Counted from the first letter of the stretch, positions 50,233 to 59,584 are shown. The stretch: 64,000 nt of DNA from Hominiventricola aquisgranensis (GCF_040096225.1 NZ_JBBMFC010000005.1:87165-151164), one strand, 5' to 3'. The notes: generated from the letters alone by a model not told the origin. Translations and numbers: made by a program.

Positions 50233-50859
50233 CTACTGTTCAATCAGGACTTTTCCATCCTGGACTTTTACTTTTCCATTGGCGATCAGATCAATTGCCT
50301 TTGGCATGATCACCCACTCTGCCTGCTCCATCACTCTCTGCTGAAGACTCTTCGGTGTATCATCCGGAAGAACTTCCACTGCTTTCTGAAGAATGATCGG
50401 ACCGGTATCTGTCCCTTTATCCACAAAATGTACCGTTGCACCGGTAAGTTTTACACCACGGGCCAGTGCTCCTTCGTGGACTTTCAGTCCATAATACTCC
50501 GTTCCACAGAATGACGGGATCAGAGACGGATGGATATTGATGATCCGATTCGGGAACCGGTCAATGATTATTTCCGGGATCACTACCAGGCATCCTGCCA
50601 GCACGATCAGATCCGCTTCTGATTCCACCAGTGCCTTAAGAAGTGCTTCGTGGAATGCCTCACGGTCGGCATAGTCCTTCGGGCTGATGCACGACGCCGG
50701 AATCCCCGCCTGCTCTGCCCGGGTCAGCGCATAGGCATTTTTATTATTGCTGATTACAGTCACGATCTTTGCATTGGTGATGGAACCAGATGCGATCCCA
50801 TCCATGATTGCCTGTAGATTGGTGCCGCCCCCTGATACCAGAACTGCCAGCTTTAGCAT
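50233..50859 (-). CDS. purN: Phosphoribosylglycinamide formyltransferase
   Basis: Transfers a formyl group from 10-formyl-THF to GAR. 208 residues with LVSGGGTNLQAIMDGIASG at the N-terminus, the catalytic-site run PNRIINIHPSLIPSF and ATVHFVDKGTDTGPII with the catalytic Asp. It starts 7 nt inside the end of purM. Confidence 0.97.
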   Translation of the reverse strand: MLKLAVLVSGGGTNLQAIMDGIASGSITNAKIVTVISNNKNAYALTRAEQAGIPASCISPKDYADREAFHEALLKALVESEADLIVLAGCLVVIPEIIIDRFPNRIINIHPSLIPSFCGTEYYGLKVHEGALARGVKLTGATVHFVDKGTDTGPIILQKAVEVLPDDTPKSLQQRVMEQAEWVIMPKAIDLIANGKVKVQDGKVLIEQ

Positions 50860-51884
50860 AAGCTCACACCTTTCTCGCCTGCTTCCACAGAGCCTACTAC
50901 ATATGGCGTATCGCCTGCTGCTTTGATTGCTTCCATCGTCTTATCCACATCTGCCGGATCTACCGCAATGATCATTCCAAGACCCATGTTAAAGGTATTA
51001 TACATCATCTCTTCTGCGATATTTCCTTCTTCCTGAAGCATACGGAAGATCGGAAGTACCGGATAACTGTCTTTTTTCACGACTGCACGCACACCCTCCG
51101 GCAGCATTCTTGGAATATTCTCATAGAATCCGCCTCCGGTGATATGGCTGCATCCTTTCAGGGTCACACCTGCTTCTTTTACATTTTTCAGAGCTTTCAC
51201 ATAGATTCTGGTCGGACGAATCAACGCCTCTCCAAGAGTCTCACCCAGACAGTCGTAATATGTATTCAGTGCTTCCGTTGTCATACAGAACACTTTTCTT
51301 ACCAGAGAAAATCCATTGCTGTGTACACCAGTACTTGCGATTCCGATCAGGGTATCGCCCGGTTTGATATTCTCTCCGGTGATCAGATCTTTTCTGTCAA
51401 CTACGCCCACTGCAAATCCAGCCAGATCGTACTCGTCCTCCGGCATCAGCCCCGGATGCTCTGCAGTTTCACCACCGATCAGAGCAGCTCCGGACTGTTT
51501 ACAGCCCTCTGCCACACCACTTACGATAGTTGCGATCTTCTCCGGATAATTCTTTCCGCAGGCAATATAGTCAAGGAAGAACAGCGGTTCACCGCCTGCA
51601 CATGCCACATCGTTCACACACATGGCAACTGCATCAATACCGATGGTATCATGTTTATTCAGAAGAAACGCGAGCTTTACTTTGGTTCCACATCCGTCGG
51701 TTCCGGACAGCAGTACCGGATCTTCCATATCCTTAATAGCTTTCAGTGAAAATGCACCAGAGAACCCGCCAAGACCTCCCAGCACTTCCGGTCTCATCGT
51801 CCCTTTTACAAATTTTTTCATCAGTTCCACGGACTCATATCCAGCTTCAATATCCACACCTGCGTTCTTATAATCCATAGCCAT
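50853..51884 (-). CDS. purM: Phosphoribosylformylglycinamidine cyclo-ligase
   Basis: AIR synthetase. 343 residues with DYKNAGVDIEAGYESVELMK, LSGTDGCGTKVKLAFLLNKH, GGETAEHPGLMPEDEYDLAGFAVG split over residues 140-165, and GGGFYENIPRMLPEGV. GAGGAAG is 7 nt before the ATG. It lies 19 nt after purE. Confidence 0.97.
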   Translation of the reverse strand: MAMDYKNAGVDIEAGYESVELMKKFVKGTMRPEVLGGLGGFSGAFSLKAIKDMEDPVLLSGTDGCGTKVKLAFLLNKHDTIGIDAVAMCVNDVACAGGEPLFFLDYIACGKNYPEKIATIVSGVAEGCKQSGAALIGGETAEHPGLMPEDEYDLAGFAVGVVDRKDLITGENIKPGDTLIGIASTGVHSNGFSLVRKVFCMTTEALNTYYDCLGETLGEALIRPTRIYVKALKNVKEAGVTLKGCSHITGGGFYENIPRMLPEGVRAVVKKDSYPVLPIFRMLQEEGNIAEEMMYNTFNMGLGMIIAVDPADVDKTMEAIKAAGDTPYVVGSVEAGEKGVSLC

Positions 51885-51903
51885 CTTACGTCTTCCTCCC
51901 TCT

Positions 51904-52419
51904 CTATTTCATCTGTGCCTGATAGGCTTTGTATCCAATCTCATCAAGCTTTGCAGCTTTTGCTTCCACTTCCTCTTTCATCTCCTGAGAATATACTTTC
52001 AGTCTCTCCAGAAGATCTGCGTCAGAGGTTGCCAGAATCTTTGCTGCCAGGATGCCGGCATTGGCACCGCCATTGATGGCAACGGTGGCAACTGGAATAC
52101 CAGTCGGCATCTGCACAATAGAATACAGAGAATCCACGCCGCCCAGATCAGAAGTCTTCATGGGAATTCCGATCACCGGCATAGGAAAGATCGCTGCACA
52201 CATGCCAGGCAGATGAGCTGCTTTTCCGGCACCTGCAATGATCACTTTGAAACCTTTTGCTTCTGCACTCTTAGCATATTCAAAGAATACATCCGGTTCC
52301 CGGTGTGCAGAGATGATCGTCATCTCAAAATCTACACCTAACTTTGCCAGTACATCTGCTGCTTTGCTCATAACGGGCATATCTGAATCGCTGCCCATGA
52401 CAATTCCTACTTTTGCCAT
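51904..52419 (-). CDS. purE: N5-carboxyaminoimidazole ribonucleotide mutase, PurE
   Basis: A 171-residue PurE with VGIVMGSDSDMPVMSKAADV, the loop ISAHREPDVFFEYA and GAGKAAHLPGMCAA. It is the first gene of the operon. No PurK gene follows, so class (mutase or direct carboxylase) cannot be fixed from context; sequence favours the bacterial class I form. GGAG precedes the ATG. Confidence 0.95.
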   Translation of the reverse strand: MAKVGIVMGSDSDMPVMSKAADVLAKLGVDFEMTIISAHREPDVFFEYAKSAEAKGFKVIIAGAGKAAHLPGMCAAIFPMPVIGIPMKTSDLGGVDSLYSIVQMPTGIPVATVAINGGANAGILAAKILATSDADLLERLKVYSQEMKEEVEAKAAKLDEIGYKAYQAQMK

Positions 52420-52445
52420 TGCTTTTCTCCTTTTGCTTATGATAG

Positions 52446-52514
52446 TTATAAGTTTTTTTAATAAAACACCTGTTACTTATAAGTTATCTTACCGTTACCT
52501 CTGCATCTTGTCAA
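52446..52514 (-). promoter_or_regulatory. purEMND promoter and palindromic leader
   Basis: Minus-strand TTGACA (52509-52514) and TAAGAT (52486-52491) have a 17-nt spacer. The leader begins with the palindrome ACTTATAAGT and holds a second ACTTATAACT before the ribosome site. No PurR box or purine riboswitch was recognised. Confidence 0.6.
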
Positions 52515-52517
52515 GCC

Positions 52518-54578
52518 TTACTTCCACTCATCCAGAGGTACATTCAATTCTTCTGTTCCTGGAAGTACAAATCGCCCCTTCTGAATGATCGGGACTTTCG
52601 TTCCATCTTTTTGGATCACAGCGATCTCATCCAACTCCTCATAAGGAATTGTGATATCTGTGTGACAGTTAAAATAAGCTTTTCCCGGATCCTTACGACG
52701 AAGGGCAGAGCACTCATTTTCCTTTGCTATGATCTTCTTTCCATCCGGATTATGTGTTACCACATCTTCCTCCCAGGAATAACAGGTATCTCCTACTGCA
52801 AAATGTGGTCCAGTCTTCTCTGCGATCAGGATCGGCATCAATGCTTCAATGCCATATTTTCTGGCTGCCACATAAGCAGTGGTATTGGTTCCGATGGCAA
52901 ATTCTCCCATAGGCAGTGTATCATGATGATACAGTACATTTTCCCTGATATACCGGCGGTTCTCGTCTGTATTTTCATAATTGCCACAGTCGTAATCTGT
53001 AACCATACCATCTGTAAAAGATAACACCAGATCTTTATAGTACAATCCATCCAGATAGACGCCGCTCACATGGAGAAGGCCGGTGGTTCCGGTAAGTTTC
53101 GGTGAAGTAAATACTTCTCCTACCGGAATATTCACATCTGCCACGCAGTTCTCAAAGACCGTTTCATGAGCCGGATCCTTGACAGATGCAAGTACCACAT
53201 AAAGGTCTGTCCGGTTTTCCCCGCTTCCTGTAATGTGTACTTTTTCTCCTGTATCCAGCACATCGATCATGCACTGCTGGATCCGCTGCCAGGTCCGATA
53301 ATCCAGAGTATTGATTTTCACTGTCTCCCGGAATATCTCTTCAAATTTGTCTCCAATGTCCGGTACTGGGAAGGCAATAATGGTAAAGCTTCTCTCTTCA
53401 CCTTTTATATACTCATTGGTCATCTGACCGGATTTACTATAGAGAAGCACCTGATTCTCCTGCTGACGGTCTGCCAGCTTGTAAGCCTCCGGGCAGGCAG
53501 CCGGTTCAAACGGAGTCTCTCCAAAGATCTCCATCACAGCCGGACCTCCATGGACAGCTGCCAGTTCCTTGTACTGCTCATAGGTAGTTCTCATAACACC
53601 AAGCTTTCGCTCCACAAAGGCTTTATCCAGAAACAGTGCTGCATCACCCTTGTGATCGTAATCGTACTGGCGGTTCGGGGAAGAGCTGTAATATCCTATT
53701 TTATTAGCTTCTCTCATATTAACCCTGCTCACTGCTGCACGGTAAATGATGCTCTCAAGTCCCATTTCTTCAAAATTCTTTACCGCCTGGCGGATGATCC
53801 GCTCGAATCCCAGGCAATAACGGATATTGACGGTTCTTTTCTTCTTCAGATCCTTTTCGTTCACCTCAAATCCGATCCGGTATCCTTCCGTAAATACAGA
53901 TGCGATCCGCTCGATCTCTGCTTCCGGAAGACGGTTCAGAAATTCGCTCATGCGGATCTCCCGGTCTGTGATATACTCGCCGAACTGATAAAGGTAGGAC
54001 GGATCCGTAAGATCTGCCTTCATAATAATATCTCTTGCAAAAGACAGGGTCGGATCCAGCTGCTCCCTGATCCGGTAACTTACCAGTACATCACTGTAAT
54101 CACTGACAAACCAGTACACATCCTGCCCAAGCTGCCGTTTTGTGGGCAGATCTCCTTCTGCAAATTCACTGTGGATCTGTAAAAACAGTTCCAGATGGAT
54201 CAGAAGCTCCTCATCCCGCTTCTCAAATGCATAGACAATCATGCCCCTCAGTTCCGTATATACAAAAGAGAGGACGTTTCCATATTCCTCTCCCAGCTCT
54301 GCAACTGCATAAGCCGGATTGGCATAGCTTGTCTCATAAGCATTTCCGGCAATATCCTCATAAAGTTTTTCGTTCCATGCTTTTAATTCATCAACTGACG
54401 CTTTTGCAAAATAATCCTCTTCAGCCAGTTCTCTCGCCTTCAGGATCAACAGGGCAAACTTCCCAGTCTTTTGAAAATAATCGCCAACGGCTCCATTGAT
54501 CTCAGGATCTGCCGCAATCTGGCTGATCCTCTCATATGCAAGCTGCTGGCGTTCTCTCAAAGTCTCATTCATTTCCAT
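52518..54578 (-). CDS. M29-family (aminopeptidase T-like) metallopeptidase with long N-terminal domain
   Basis: About 686 residues; the start at 54578 lies 5 nt after the preceding stop, so it is coupled. The first ~300 residues are helical and not part of M29. The C-terminal half has VADVNIPVGEVFTSPKLTGT (metal Glu), NVLYHHDTLPMGEFAIGTN (Glu/His) and KTGPHFAVGDTCYSWEED (HxxxxD ligands). These match the dinuclear site of M29 aminopeptidases, but the family is usually about 400 residues, so the N-terminal half is an extension found in Lachnospiraceae homologs. Substrate not known. Confidence 0.83.
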   Translation of the reverse strand: MEMNETLRERQQLAYERISQIAADPEINGAVGDYFQKTGKFALLILKARELAEEDYFAKASVDELKAWNEKLYEDIAGNAYETSYANPAYAVAELGEEYGNVLSFVYTELRGMIVYAFEKRDEELLIHLELFLQIHSEFAEGDLPTKRQLGQDVYWFVSDYSDVLVSYRIREQLDPTLSFARDIIMKADLTDPSYLYQFGEYITDREIRMSEFLNRLPEAEIERIASVFTEGYRIGFEVNEKDLKKKRTVNIRYCLGFERIIRQAVKNFEEMGLESIIYRAAVSRVNMREANKIGYYSSSPNRQYDYDHKGDAALFLDKAFVERKLGVMRTTYEQYKELAAVHGGPAVMEIFGETPFEPAACPEAYKLADRQQENQVLLYSKSGQMTNEYIKGEERSFTIIAFPVPDIGDKFEEIFRETVKINTLDYRTWQRIQQCMIDVLDTGEKVHITGSGENRTDLYVVLASVKDPAHETVFENCVADVNIPVGEVFTSPKLTGTTGLLHVSGVYLDGLYYKDLVLSFTDGMVTDYDCGNYENTDENRRYIRENVLYHHDTLPMGEFAIGTNTTAYVAARKYGIEALMPILIAEKTGPHFAVGDTCYSWEEDVVTHNPDGKKIIAKENECSALRRKDPGKAYFNCHTDITIPYEELDEIAVIQKDGTKVPIIQKGRFVLPGTEELNVPLDEWK

Positions 54579-54583
54579 TGATG

Positions 54584-54895
54584 TCACCATCCCATTATAT
54601 AAATCATCACAAATCCGACCAGAAGTAGTCCATTGATACCGATTCCAAGATCCGGAAACAGCCGGTAAGAATCCTCTTCCCGTCTTCCAAGCACGCCGTA
54701 CCATGCACCTGCGCATGCTACAAAGAATGCCAGAAGTCCCAGAACCGCCACCGCTTTTCCCGCCTGCCCGGACGTCAGATAAGCCGCCGCCAGCAGGCAG
54801 AACAAGAGCCCTGCAGACACCGCTCCCAGGATCGTAGACAGAATTCCATTTCTGGAATGCTTCTTATCCGTGAATTTAATTTTTCTCTTTTTCAT
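54584..54895 (-). CDS. DUF6142-like small membrane protein
   Basis: A 103-residue protein with a basic start (MKKRKIKFTDKKHSRNG), then three hydrophobic helices (about 18-40, 47-66 and 82-101). It resembles DUF6142; function unknown. Its start lies 20 nt inside the VanZ gene end and its stop is 5 nt before the peptidase ATG. The four genes from 55512 to 52518 look like one unit. Confidence 0.75.
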   Translation of the reverse strand: MKKRKIKFTDKKHSRNGILSTILGAVSAGLLFCLLAAAYLTSGQAGKAVAVLGLLAFFVACAGAWYGVLGRREEDSYRLFPDLGIGINGLLLVGFVMIYIMGW

Positions 54896-55343
54896 GTTTT
54901 CCTCCAGATACTACCAGGCGGTGCAGTGCATAACCCAGACATCCTCCCAGAGTATTCAGCATCAGATCATCCACATCACAGCTTCCTGCCTGCAGCACAA
55001 GCTGTGAAAGTTCGATGAACAGGCTGAGTTCCAGACTGAAAAGCGCTGTCCTCCAGAACCCTGCAGCCTTCTCCTTCAGGGCTGGAAGCAACGCTCCAAA
55101 CGGCATAAAACCAACTACATTTCCTGCAAGATTCAGAAACACCCGCCATGATCCGATGGTCCCGCGATATTTCAGATAGCGTCGAATCTCCCGAAACGGA
55201 ACCAGATTATAACGGTAGTCTCCCCCTAAGATCGACCGGCCCCATTCCTCTGAGAAAAACATCAGATAGATCAGCAGAAGAATGTACCCTGCAAAGAAGA
55301 CTCTGCATAACAGCCGGACTTTTTTTCCCGTCTCCTTTTTCAA
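54876..55343 (-). CDS. VanZ-family membrane protein
   Basis: A 155-residue protein with four membrane helices. YNLVPFREIRRYLKYRG, FLNLAGNVVGFMPFGALLP and a C-terminal FIELSQLVLQAGSCDVDDLMLNTLGGCLGY are the VanZ signature. VanZ gives low-level teicoplanin tolerance in enterococci; the physiological role of chromosomal copies is unclear. It starts 14 nt after the 51-residue membrane protein gene. Confidence 0.92.
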   Translation of the reverse strand: MKKETGKKVRLLCRVFFAGYILLLIYLMFFSEEWGRSILGGDYRYNLVPFREIRRYLKYRGTIGSWRVFLNLAGNVVGFMPFGALLPALKEKAAGFWRTALFSLELSLFIELSQLVLQAGSCDVDDLMLNTLGGCLGYALHRLVVSGGKHEKEKN

Positions 55344-55356
55344 GTCTGATCCCCTT

Positions 55357-55512
55357 TTAGAACAACAAGTCTGATTTTCCCTTGAGCAGTCTGGCTCCTC
55401 CGACGATCATCAGAATACCGGACACAATACCGGCTACCAGGACTACGATTCCCAGAGCCAGATTGCCTGCTCCAATCACAGACATTAATTTATATGTTTT
55501 TTCGTTGTTCAT
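55357..55512 (-). CDS. 51-residue membrane protein, unknown
   Basis: An ATG at 55512 with AAAGGAG 8 nt upstream opens a 51-codon frame ending in TAA at 55357. The product starts MNNEKTYKLMSVIGAGNLAL, has one long hydrophobic helix (about 10-39) with several Gly, and ends with a basic RLLKGKSDLLF. No family recognised. It lies 22 nt after pyrE's... upstream neighbour on the same strand and 14 nt before vanZ, so it belongs to the vanZ group. Confidence 0.7.
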   Translation of the reverse strand: MNNEKTYKLMSVIGAGNLALGIVVLVAGIVSGILMIVGGARLLKGKSDLLF

Positions 55513-55534
55513 GAAACTTACTCCTTTTCAGAAC

Positions 55535-56218
55535 CTACTGTTTTGCACCATACTGTTCATAGTATGCATCGATAGCAGCCTTTAATGTATCATCAATGAT
55601 AACTTTTCCCTTATACGGACGGTTGTAGAGATATTCTACCACATCAGCCATGGTCACGATCGCATTAGTCTCAAATCCGTACAGATCATGTACTTCATCA
55701 AGTGCGCATTTTACGCCGCCCTTTCCAATTTCCATACGGTCCAGAGATACCATCAGTCCCACGATCGTCACATCTGCTGCACCCTTTACCTTCGGAACGG
55801 TCTCTTCCATGGATTTACCGGAAGTAGTTACATCCTCGATCATGACTACACGGTCACCGTCTTTTAATTTGCTGCCAAGGAAGCTTCCCTTGTCTGCACC
55901 GTGGTCTTTCTCCTCTTTTCTGTCTGAGCAGTAGCGGATCTCTTTTCCGTACAGCTCGCTGTATGCGATTGCAGTCACAACACTCAACGGAATTCCCTTG
56001 TAAGCCGGTCCGAATAATACATCAAAATCATCACCATATCTGTCATGGATCGCTTTTGCGTAGTACTCGCCCAGTCTCTTTAACTGAGAACCGGTCACAT
56101 AAGCTCCTGCATTCATGAAGAACGGGGATTTTCTTCCGCTTTTCAGAGTAAACTCTCCAAATTTCAGCACATCGCTGTCTACCATAAATTCTATAAATTC
56201 CTGTTTATACTGTTCCAT
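55535..56218 (-). CDS. pyrE: Orotate phosphoribosyltransferase
   Basis: Makes OMP from orotate and PRPP. 227 residues with LKSGRKSPFFMNAGAYVTG, FGPAYKGIPLSVVTA, RKEEKDHGADKG flexible loop, and the PRPP motif VVMIEDVTTSGKSMEE. Last gene of pyrFKDE, 15 nt after pyrD. Confidence 0.97.
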   Translation of the reverse strand: MEQYKQEFIEFMVDSDVLKFGEFTLKSGRKSPFFMNAGAYVTGSQLKRLGEYYAKAIHDRYGDDFDVLFGPAYKGIPLSVVTAIAYSELYGKEIRYCSDRKEEKDHGADKGSFLGSKLKDGDRVVMIEDVTTSGKSMEETVPKVKGAADVTIVGLMVSLDRMEIGKGGVKCALDEVHDLYGFETNAIVTMADVVEYLYNRPYKGKVIIDDTLKAAIDAYYEQYGAKQ

Positions 56219-56233
56219 CTTCCTGTAACCTCC

Positions 56234-57136
56234 TTATCTCACAGCACCGATCAGGTCGCGGATATCCTCCACCTGATACCGTCTCATATAATTCTCGATT
56301 CCTTCTGCCACTTCTTTCGCTGCATAAGGATTTGCAAAATTCGCTGTTCCCACAGATACTGCCGTGGCTCCTGCCAGAATAAACTCCAGTGCATCGTCCG
56401 CATTGGTGATACCACCCATTCCGATGATCGGGATATTTACCGCCTGGGCTGTCTGATAGACCATCCGGACAGCCACCGGCTTCACAGCAGGACCGGACAT
56501 GCCTCCGGTCTTGTTGGCAATGGCAAATGTCCTTCTATGGATATCGATCTTCATACCGGTCAGTGTATTGATCATGGAGAGAGCATCGGCTCCACCAGCT
56601 TCTGCCGCCTTTGCCATAACAGTAATATCTGTTACATTGGGACTTAATTTCATGATCACCGGCTGTTTTGCACGTTTTTTCACCTGCTCTGTAATATGCT
56701 GCAGTGCTTTAGGATCCTGGCCAAATGCGATACCGCCTTCTTTGACGTTGGGGCAGGATACATTGATCTCCAGCATATCCACCGGCTCATCTGCCAGACG
56801 CTCCACAACCTCGCAGTAATCCTCTTCACTCTTGCCACACACATTGACAATGATCTTTGTATCATATTTTTTCAGAAACGGAATATCTCTCTTTACAAAC
56901 ACATCAATTCCCGGATTCTGGAGACCGATGGCATTGAGCATGCCACTTCTGGTCTCTGCGATCCTCGGAGTCGGATTGCCCGGCCACGGCACATTGGCAA
57001 CTCCCTTGGTCACCACTGCACCAAGAGCTCCCAGATCGTAAAATTCACTGAATTCTGCACCGGATCCAAAGGTACCTGAAGCTGTCATAACCGGATTCTT
57101 CAGTTCCACTCCGGCAATCGTCACTTTTGTATTCAT
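56234..57136 (-). CDS. pyrD: Dihydroorotate dehydrogenase B, catalytic subunit
   Basis: FMN subunit of class 1B DHODH, which oxidises dihydroorotate to orotate. 300 residues with NPVMTASGTFGSGAEFSEF, the active-site Cys in LEINVSCPNVKEGG, KLSPNVTDI and IPIIGMGGITNADDALEFI. It works with PyrK, encoded just upstream and sharing 1 nt. NAD is the acceptor in this class. Confidence 0.97.
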   Translation of the reverse strand: MNTKVTIAGVELKNPVMTASGTFGSGAEFSEFYDLGALGAVVTKGVANVPWPGNPTPRIAETRSGMLNAIGLQNPGIDVFVKRDIPFLKKYDTKIIVNVCGKSEEDYCEVVERLADEPVDMLEINVSCPNVKEGGIAFGQDPKALQHITEQVKKRAKQPVIMKLSPNVTDITVMAKAAEAGGADALSMINTLTGMKIDIHRRTFAIANKTGGMSGPAVKPVAVRMVYQTAQAVNIPIIGMGGITNADDALEFILAGATAVSVGTANFANPYAAKEVAEGIENYMRRYQVEDIRDLIGAVR

Positions 57137-57909
57137 TACAGCTCCACCTCCGTGCTTAAAAATACCGGTCCATCTTTGCAGACACGCTTATTGTGTACCT
57201 GAGAATGTTCATCCTTCTCTTTGGACTGACAAACACAGGCAAGACAAGCACCGATTCCACAGGCCATACGCTCTTCCATGGAAAGATAGCACTCGATTCC
57301 CTTTTCCTCTGCATAGGCTTTGATGGCACGAAGCATAGGCTTTGGCCCGCAGGCATAGATCACATCGGCTTCAATTCCCTGCTCACGAACAGCATCCAAT
57401 ACATTTCCCTTTGTTCCCGCACTGCCATCTTCTGTTGCCACATAAAAAGCTCCGGAAGCACCCAGCTCCTCTGTCAGGAACAGTTCATCTCTGTATCCTG
57501 CTATTGTCTGCACCTGCGTACAACCATTCGCTTTCAATGTCTTTCCCAGCTGTACCATAGGTGGCACACCGATTCCTCCACCCATAAGAAGGGGCTTTTC
57601 CCCTTTCAGTGGAAATCCATTTCCCATAGGTCCAATGATCTCCAGCTGGTCCCCTTTTGTCAGATGTGAAAATTCATCCGTTCCTTCTCCTACTACACGG
57701 TAGACCAGACGAAGCTTTCCGTTCTCTTTATCTGCTTCACAGATACTGATCGGGCGTGGAAGCATACGGCTCTTGTCCTTGCTGTACACAGATACGAACT
57801 GACCTGGAACTGCCTCCTTCGCAATGCTCTCTGTCTCCAGCCAGAGACTGAAGATTCCTGAAGCGATCTCTGTCTGTTCAGCTACAACTGCAAATTCTCT
57901 GCTCTTCAT
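57136..57909 (-). CDS. pyrK: Dihydroorotate dehydrogenase B, electron transfer subunit
   Basis: FAD/2Fe-2S subunit that passes electrons from PyrD to NAD. 257 residues with PRPISICEADKENGKLRLVY (FAD), LLMGGGIGVPPMVQL (NAD) and the C-terminal 2Fe-2S ligands MACGIGACLACVCQSK and RVCKDGPVF. It lies between pyrF (21 nt) and pyrD. Confidence 0.97.
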   Translation of the reverse strand: MKSREFAVVAEQTEIASGIFSLWLETESIAKEAVPGQFVSVYSKDKSRMLPRPISICEADKENGKLRLVYRVVGEGTDEFSHLTKGDQLEIIGPMGNGFPLKGEKPLLMGGGIGVPPMVQLGKTLKANGCTQVQTIAGYRDELFLTEELGASGAFYVATEDGSAGTKGNVLDAVREQGIEADVIYACGPKPMLRAIKAYAEEKGIECYLSMEERMACGIGACLACVCQSKEKDEHSQVHNKRVCKDGPVFLSTEVEL

Positions 57910-57930
57910 ATCTGTCCTCTCTTCTGAAGT

Positions 57931-58863
57931 TTATTTCGCTGCAGTCAGCGCACCCTGAATATCTGCGATCATTGCCTCTACCGCTGCACGGGAAGCGTCT
58001 CCGAAGTTCTCTGCACCAAATTTTGCATAAGCTTCCTGCTTGTAAGCAGCAATGATTCCTCTGGAAGAGTTTACAATAGCTCCCAGTCCATCCTCATTGA
58101 AGAAATGAACCAGATCCTTGCCTTTTCCGCCCTGTGCACCGTAACCCGGCACCAGAATAAAGGATTTCGGCATAACTTTACGAAGGATCTCGCCCTGCTC
58201 CGGATAGGTTGCTCCTACTACAGCTCCAACATAGCTGTATCCACTCTCTCCCATATGCTCTTCTCCCCACTGGGCTACCTTCTCTCCCACCAGCTCATAG
58301 AGCGGCTTTCCATCGATCTTCTGATCCTGGAACTCTCCACTGGACGGATTGGAGGTCTTCACAAGAATGAAAAGACCTTTGTTCTCCTGCTTGCATACAT
58401 CGATAAACGGCTTCACGCCATCAGATCCCAGATACGGATTGACGGTTGCAAAATCCTCGTCAAATCCTGCATAAGTCTTGCTTCCTACCTGTACTTTTCC
58501 CAGATGTCCCACTGCATAAGCTGCTGATGTAGATCCGATATCACCTCTTTTAATATCTCCGATCACCACAAGATCCTTGGATTTACAGTAGTCTACTGTC
58601 TTCTTATATGCCTTCAGTCCCTCGATACCGAACTGCTCGTACATGGCGATCTGCGGCTTTACTGCCGGGATCAGATCATAGGTCTTGTCTACGATTTCTT
58701 TATTAAACTGCCAGATAGCCTCTGCCGCCCCTTCCAGAGTCTCGCCATACTCTGCGAATGCCTTTTTCTGGATGTGCTCCGGCACATAGGAAAGCATCGG
58801 ATCAAGTCCTACAACAATCGGTGCTTTTGTCTTCTGAATCTTGTTGATCAGCTTATTAATCAT
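57931..58863 (-). CDS. pyrF: Orotidine 5'-phosphate decarboxylase (type 2)
   Basis: Last step to UMP. 310 residues from the ATG at 58863 (AAAGGAG upstream): VVGLDPMLSYVPEHI, AVKPQIAMYEQFG, and the catalytic Lys-Asp set in VIGDIKRGDIGSTSAAY. The length marks the longer, type 2 PyrF. It heads the operon although it acts last. Confidence 0.97.
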   Translation of the reverse strand: MINKLINKIQKTKAPIVVGLDPMLSYVPEHIQKKAFAEYGETLEGAAEAIWQFNKEIVDKTYDLIPAVKPQIAMYEQFGIEGLKAYKKTVDYCKSKDLVVIGDIKRGDIGSTSAAYAVGHLGKVQVGSKTYAGFDEDFATVNPYLGSDGVKPFIDVCKQENKGLFILVKTSNPSSGEFQDQKIDGKPLYELVGEKVAQWGEEHMGESGYSYVGAVVGATYPEQGEILRKVMPKSFILVPGYGAQGGKGKDLVHFFNEDGLGAIVNSSRGIIAAYKQEAYAKFGAENFGDASRAAVEAMIADIQGALTAAK

Positions 58864-58917
58864 GAGATATCTCCTTTTTCTGCTTGTTTTCTGGGCTTTG
58901 CCCATTTTCTGGGTATA

Positions 58918-58946
58918 AGTTTAGCATATGTGGACAGGTATTTCAA
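58918..58946 (-). promoter_or_regulatory. Promoter of pyrFKDE
   Basis: Minus-strand TTGAAA and TAAACT with a 17-nt spacer. The ~50-nt leader has a small GGGC/GCCC hairpin but no PyrR attenuator. A palindromic CTTAAG...CTTAAG lies just upstream. Confidence 0.6.
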
Positions 58947-58996
58947 CGTAATCGCGTTCTAAAAACTTAAGTTTTGCTTAAGATGTCCGGCAAAAA

Positions 58997-59025
58997 TTGA
59001 CATGAAATATACAGTCCGTTATACT
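58997..59025 (+). promoter_or_regulatory. Promoter of the 59.1-kb membrane protein gene
   Basis: TTGACA and TATACT with a 17-nt spacer, 32 nt before the ATG; divergent from pyrF. Confidence 0.7.
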
Positions 59026-59057
59026 GAATCTATCAATTACCACTGGAGGGAAAGAGT

Positions 59058-59525
59058 ATGAGTTATGCAAATGCTATTATTGGACTGGGAGTTGGAATTG
59101 CAGCAGTTATCCTTATTATTGCAATCGCCTGCTATGTGATTTTTTCTTACGCACACATGAAGGCATTGAAGGCATTGGGATATGATAAGGCATGGCTTGC
59201 ATGGATTCCGTATGGCTGCACTTTTGCATGTGCAGATGCGGCAGCAAAAGATGAAGACCCGGTAGAATTGTTCGGAAGCTTCACTGTCCCGGCACTTCTG
59301 TTCAAACTGTGGTGGATCCTGCTTCTGGTACTTGGATTCCTGCCGTTCCCGGGATGGCTTTCCAATGTCCTGAATATTGCATTGAATATTGTATTTATGG
59401 GATCGATTTACGCAAAAATGTTTGCAGAGCTGGATGGCAAGACAGAAAGCGAAGAGCAGGTGCTTGGATGTGTGTCCGGATTCCTGCCGATCGTTGCAGT
59501 ATTCAAATTCTTATGCATGAAATAA
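59058..59525 (+). CDS. Four-helix membrane protein, unknown
   Basis: A 155-residue protein with helices at about 6-30, 72-96, 100-120 and 135-153. Between helix 1 and 2 is SYAHMKALKALGYDKAWLAWIPYGCTFACADAA, a pattern seen in many Firmicutes membrane proteins of unknown role. GGAGG precedes the ATG. It has its own strong promoter and terminator and no operon partner. No function can be offered. Confidence 0.8.
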   Translation: MSYANAIIGLGVGIAAVILIIAIACYVIFSYAHMKALKALGYDKAWLAWIPYGCTFACADAAAKDEDPVELFGSFTVPALLFKLWWILLLVLGFLPFPGWLSNVLNIALNIVFMGSIYAKMFAELDGKTESEEQVLGCVSGFLPIVAVFKFLCMK

Positions 59526-59540
59526 ATCATTACCAGATGA

Positions 59541-59584
59541 AAGGAGCTGTCGTAAGATGTGATTACGGCAGCTCCTTTTTTCTG
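59541..59584 (+). terminator. Terminator of the 59.1-kb gene
   Basis: AAGGAGCTG / CAGCTCCTT plus an inner CGTAA/TTACG pairing, followed by seven T. Confidence 0.9.

Noticed and set aside
52420..52520. A purine riboswitch before purE
   Set aside because: The leader lacks the conserved three-way junction sequences; only short ACTTATAAGT palindromes are seen.
58864..58960. A PyrR attenuator before pyrF (and at 1821-1908 before pyrB)
   Set aside because: No PyrR binding-loop consensus or terminator/anti-terminator arrangement could be found.
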